Of a stretch of DNA of 64,000 bases, positions 60,600-64,000 are shown piece by piece. How positions within the stretch are numbered: the first letter of the stretch is position 1; every line of letters starts with the position of its first letter. The notes under the pieces were generated by a model. That model was not told where the DNA came from. It did not search any database and saw nothing but the letters and a program-made list of their open reading frames with translations. This DNA is from Bolinopsis microptera. Its lineage: Eukaryota; Ctenophora; Tentaculata; Lobata; Bolinopsidae. The position numbers were made by a program, and so were the translations under genes. The stretch spans positions 6,782,483 to 6,846,482 of the forward strand of contig NC_087077.1 in the NCBI RefSeq assembly GCF_026151205.1, read 5' to 3'.

Positions 60600-61456
60600 C
60601 GCAAAATACGCGCCAGCATGTTATACGAAATTAGGTAAAAAACCCAAAATCGCCATATTCAGGTGCCTTAAAAACCATGTTAAAATCGAGTTAGAGATCT
60701 GCAACTTTGCAGAGCGTCTAGACCTTGTCCAAATCGACTGTAAAAAAAATTTCATGTTGCAGGAGTATCGGGAAGTGCGTTTTCTGGAACCCCTGTTTTA
60801 CAACAGATTGTCGTGAAGCTATCAACTTAATAACACCAGAATGTGTGTGTGTCTGTGTGTGTGTCTGTGTGTGTGTCTGTGTGTAATTTCCGAACGGTTA
60901 TACAAAAAAAACGGTAATAGTTACGGGACTGGTTTTTTCGGTATAGTGCCGACAAAACTCTGACGAAGCCAATAAGCAAATTTTATAAAAATCGGCCGGT
61001 GGTAAGTGGTTTAATTGATGGTTTTGTACCACAAAATATGTTACATAAAATGGCTTGAGAAGAACGGCAAGAGTTACGGGGCTAGCTCTCTCTCTCTCTG
61101 CATATGTAGCGTATATATTACATGGCGTATATATTACATGGTCATATAATACTATAAACTTATTAGGGGAGGGAGTGCTCAAACGGTCTGTTTGGACTGT
61201 AGAGAGAGTTCATACTTTCATACGACAATGTAATGCATGTTCACAAATATGATAGGCTGGTGTGGTGCATGGTGTTAAGGGTTAATTTCTATTGATTATT
61301 GATTAAGAATTTCTATCTTTTAAGCATACTATTGGATACGTGAGGGCACTCCGAATAGCATTGCTCGCCTAATCCGGGTTTTGACTCAGCGGGTAATTAC
61401 TCCTACCCTTTTTAACTGCGGCAGTGAAATCCCGGCCGTAGGCCGGGTTACACTAG
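60600..61456 (+). mobile_element. Helitron 3' end (5' limit not defined)
   Basis: The sequence ends with a hairpin CCCGGCC-GTA-GGCCGGG (61431-61447), five bases, then CTAG (61453-61456) followed by T. This is the canonical Helitron 3' terminus (hairpin 5-12 nt before CTRR, insertion at A-T). A TGTGTGTGTC microsatellite lies near 60841-60883. The 5' TC end could not be placed, so the left limit is arbitrary. Confidence 0.6.
60841..60883. repeat. TG/TGTC microsatellite
   Basis: TGTGTGTGTCTG units in tandem. Simple sequence. Confidence 0.85.
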
Positions 61457-62472
61457 TATATATATATAATATGTATAGACGCTTTTGCAGTAAATTGTAG
61501 CCTACATTTAAGTGTCCGTAGATTCAAAAGTATAAAAGATACAGTCATTTCGAACCACAGGTTTTAAAGATAATTGTTTATACTTTAGTTTACATTATAT
61601 CGAAAAATAATTTATCGTCATCATCATCACTTGATGACGTCATCAATTTAAGTGTTTTTAAAACTTGATTTTTGACAAAATAACAACTTTTCAAATCGAT
61701 TTTAAAGCATTAAGGAGTAATTTTATTCAAAATCTGAGGATATTTTCACCTTAGATAATTGTTCAAGCATTCTGAAAATCTACCGGAAAGTTTTCCTACC
61801 TTGCTCCTTCATAAAGATATTCGCTATTGAAGTTTGTGCTTTTTTGAAGAATAATTTTATAAAAACACAAAAGTTGTGAATTAGTATTCTCTGGTGTTGG
61901 GCCATCCCTTGGGTTGTGGAGCTCAATTTTGCTTCCTAAAGGTCTAAATTGTGTTATAGGCTAGTTTTAAAGTTAAAAATCGAAAAGTTGCACACGTGGG
62001 GACACGCCCAAATTCATTTAAAATAGCTAAAATCACTAAAAATTGTTATTTTCACGATTTTTACCAACTTTGGAGTCCCGTTGTGATCCAAGTTCTTTTT
62101 GAAATCTTCTGAAACTTTTCATGCTTATCAAACTATATATTAAATAACACTATGCCAAAATTTATGGTGATTCAATATTTTATGCGCACGCAACGTCCGC
62201 TCAAAGTTTGCACGTGCGAAAGGTGAGAATTTTGCTCATTCGTGATTTCGAATATATTCTGCTTTCCCACGATATTAAAATGGCATTATATATGAATTTA
62301 ATGCCAACTTGAATGAGTAAAAAGTGCTATATTCAGTCTGTTATTGACAGATATGCCTACCTAAACACAAGGAAACGTTTTCAAAGGTAAAATTTCGAAA
62401 TCGTTGAAATTACCTCCTTATTAAGTTTCGACTGTGTAAATTATCCTGACATTATAATCAAAAAGAGATGAT
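61457..62472. other. Non-coding flank, possibly repeat-derived
   Basis: AT-rich with TTGATGACGTCATCAA (a CRE-containing palindrome) near 61631-61646. No gene recognised. Confidence 0.35.
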
Positions 62473-62801
62473 ATTTGACCAAAACCCATAATCATGGGTA
62501 GAGTGAACCGCTGCCAGTGTCTCTCTTTTCCAAACAAAAGAAAATGATATTAATTTGAGGAACCGTCCGCAAATGCAAATTGATACCGAGAATGAAATCG
62601 GTCGCTCGCTTTTCCCATTCATTCACGGCTTACGTATTGTAATAAAGCTTATTGAATGGGAAAAGCGAGCGACCGATTTCATTCTCGGTATCAATTTGCA
62701 TTTGCGGACGGTTCCTCAAATTAATATCATTTTCTTTTGTTTGGAAAAGAGAGACACTGGCAGCGGTTCACTCTACCCATGATTATGGGTTTTGGTCAAA
62801 T
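62473..62801. repeat. Perfect 149-bp inverted repeat (foldback), 31-nt loop
   Basis: Left arm 62473-62621 and right arm 62653-62801 are exact reverse complements over all 149 positions by eye, with loop 62622-62652. A transcript from either strand would form a fully paired 149-bp RNA. Open frames through it are by-products of symmetry. No flanking target duplication was seen. Confidence 0.92.
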
Positions 62802-62852
62802 TATTACCTATTTAATTCGCGTTTTTGACACCACTTGGGGGTTAAGTTTATT

Positions 62853-64000
62853 GTAGGTTTATAACCTACTATTATTGGTTTATGGGCAAAAATTTCATCC
62901 AATCTGTCAAATTTGTGTTCAGAAAATTTCATATTATTATTTGAACATGGGACAGGATTTTGAAAATACAACTTTTCGTTTTGTTAAGCTTTCTGCTGTG
63001 GGCTTCCTCCGACCGAAATCAAACTTCCAGTTGTAGGTTTATAACCTACCAGGACGCGCGCCGAGTTGGACTCGTCGACGGTCCAATATATGGAACAGAT
63101 ATTTTACGAGTATATTTTACGAGTATCACCCGTTAAACTTCCAGCACCTAAATCGTGTCATTTGGCATCTATAGTTGACTTACTAATTGGTTGCGGGTGA
63201 AAAATGAGTCAAAACTGTAAAATTTCGGTCCAGGAAATTTCATCTTCAAAAACTGAAAATGGGACAGAGATTGGGACAATATGATTTTGCAATTTTATTC
63301 GGGATTATAACTCCCAGTACCTCTATTTGGTTTCATACCATCATCAATTAACTGACTAATTGGTTTCTGGGCAAAAGTTTCATCCAATCTGTCGAATTTG
63401 TGTTCAGAAAATTTCATATTTGAAAATGGGACAGGATTTTGAGAATACAACTTTTTGTTTTGTTAAGGCTAAGCTTTCTGCTGTGGGCTTCCTCCGACCG
63501 AAATCAAACTTCCAGCACCTAAATTGTGTCATTTGGCATCTTTAGTTGACTTACTAATTGGTTGTGGGTGAAAAAATGAGTCAAAACTGTAAAATTTCGG
63601 TCCAGGAAATTTTATCTTCAAAAACTGAAAATGGGACAGAGATTGGGACAATTGACAATATGATTTTGCAATTTTATTCGGGATTTTGACATGACTCCCA
63701 GTACTGAGTACCTCAATTTGGTTTCATACCATTATCAATTAACTAACTAAGTAAGGGGCTATCTACTAAGCACGTCACGTTCAGCAAATAGGGAGGGGGT
63801 GCTTTTGGAATTTCGGAACAATCCGGACAGGGGTTGTCCATTGTTAATTGTGAATGGACTAGCCCGGCGCGCGCTACGTTTCGTAGCACTTGCCTCGGGC
63901 CATTTCGAGACAACATTTCGAGATAACATTTTTTAACAGGTGATACTCGTCGACGAGTCCAACTCGGCGCGCGTCCTGTGTCCTGGTAGGTTATAAACCT
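62853..64000. repeat. Tandem ~370/485 bp repeats with palindromic GTAGGTTTATAACCTAC boundaries
   Basis: A unit containing GGGCAAAA, CATCCAATCTGTC, GGACAGGATTTTG and GGCTTCCTCCGACCGAAATC starts near 62876 and again near 63361. The first copy is longer because ~114 bp is inserted after AAACTTCCAG at 63030. The insert begins with the palindrome (63033-63049) and GGACGCGCGCCGAGTTGGAC (63051-63070). The same block is inverted at the window's right end (63947-64000), and the palindrome also lies at 62853-62869. The field runs off the window. Confidence 0.75.

Noticed and set aside
62555-62782. 75-residue coding frame
   Set aside because: It runs through the perfect foldback and shows no family resemblance.

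Overview
This 64 kb window is nuclear DNA from an invertebrate animal. It is AT-rich, with genes split by GT-AG introns, TTAGGG-type repeats, tRNA-derived SINEs and many DNA transposons. No rRNA, organellar, prokaryotic or viral gene set was seen. The gene families (IQCJ-SCHIP1-like, IGF2BP/Imp-like, rhodopsin-class GPCR, sushi/CCP protein) are animal-specific. The species cannot be named from sequence alone. All exon models were built by hand from splice sites, reading phase and protein similarity.

Layout. (1) 867-23120, + strand: a ten-exon gene joining two IQ motifs to a schwannomin-interacting-protein (SCHIP1) coiled coil; the phases close to 509 codons plus stop. Its 15.8 kb intron holds clustered CRE, CCAAT and E-box sites and a hAT-like transposon nested inside another. 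(2) 26218-36695, + strand: an IGF2BP/Imp RNA-binding protein with RRM1, RRM2, KH1 and the second half of KH2. The exon for the first half of KH2 was not found. (3) 46615-51710, + strand: at least 13 exons encoding an Asn/Gln-rich protein that ends in a degenerate KH-like fold. It has no start of its own and is phase-compatible with the IGF2BP-like exons, so it may be the same gene's 3' half. (4) On the - strand, inside the IGF2BP-like gene: a sushi/CCP secreted or membrane protein (31390-35756) and a four-exon rhodopsin-like GPCR (36891-38326). (5) 51.7-64 kb has no intact gene. It holds a TTAA-flanked 2.2 kb element with a repeated internal motif, a helicase-like pseudogene, a decayed PIF/Harbinger transposon with a hAT inserted in it, a Helitron 3' end, a perfect 149-bp foldback and a tandem/inverted repeat field.

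Mobile elements are the strongest theme. Six elements carry exact 8-bp direct target duplications (15950, 16215, 29660, 33398, 38947, 58186). One further element has TTAA on both sides, one a 6-bp duplication, and there are two copies of one tRNA-SINE. Several nest, giving a relative insertion order. The regulatory theme is helically spaced sites: three CCAAT boxes exactly 32 bp apart, and four CACGTG boxes 19-21 bp apart.
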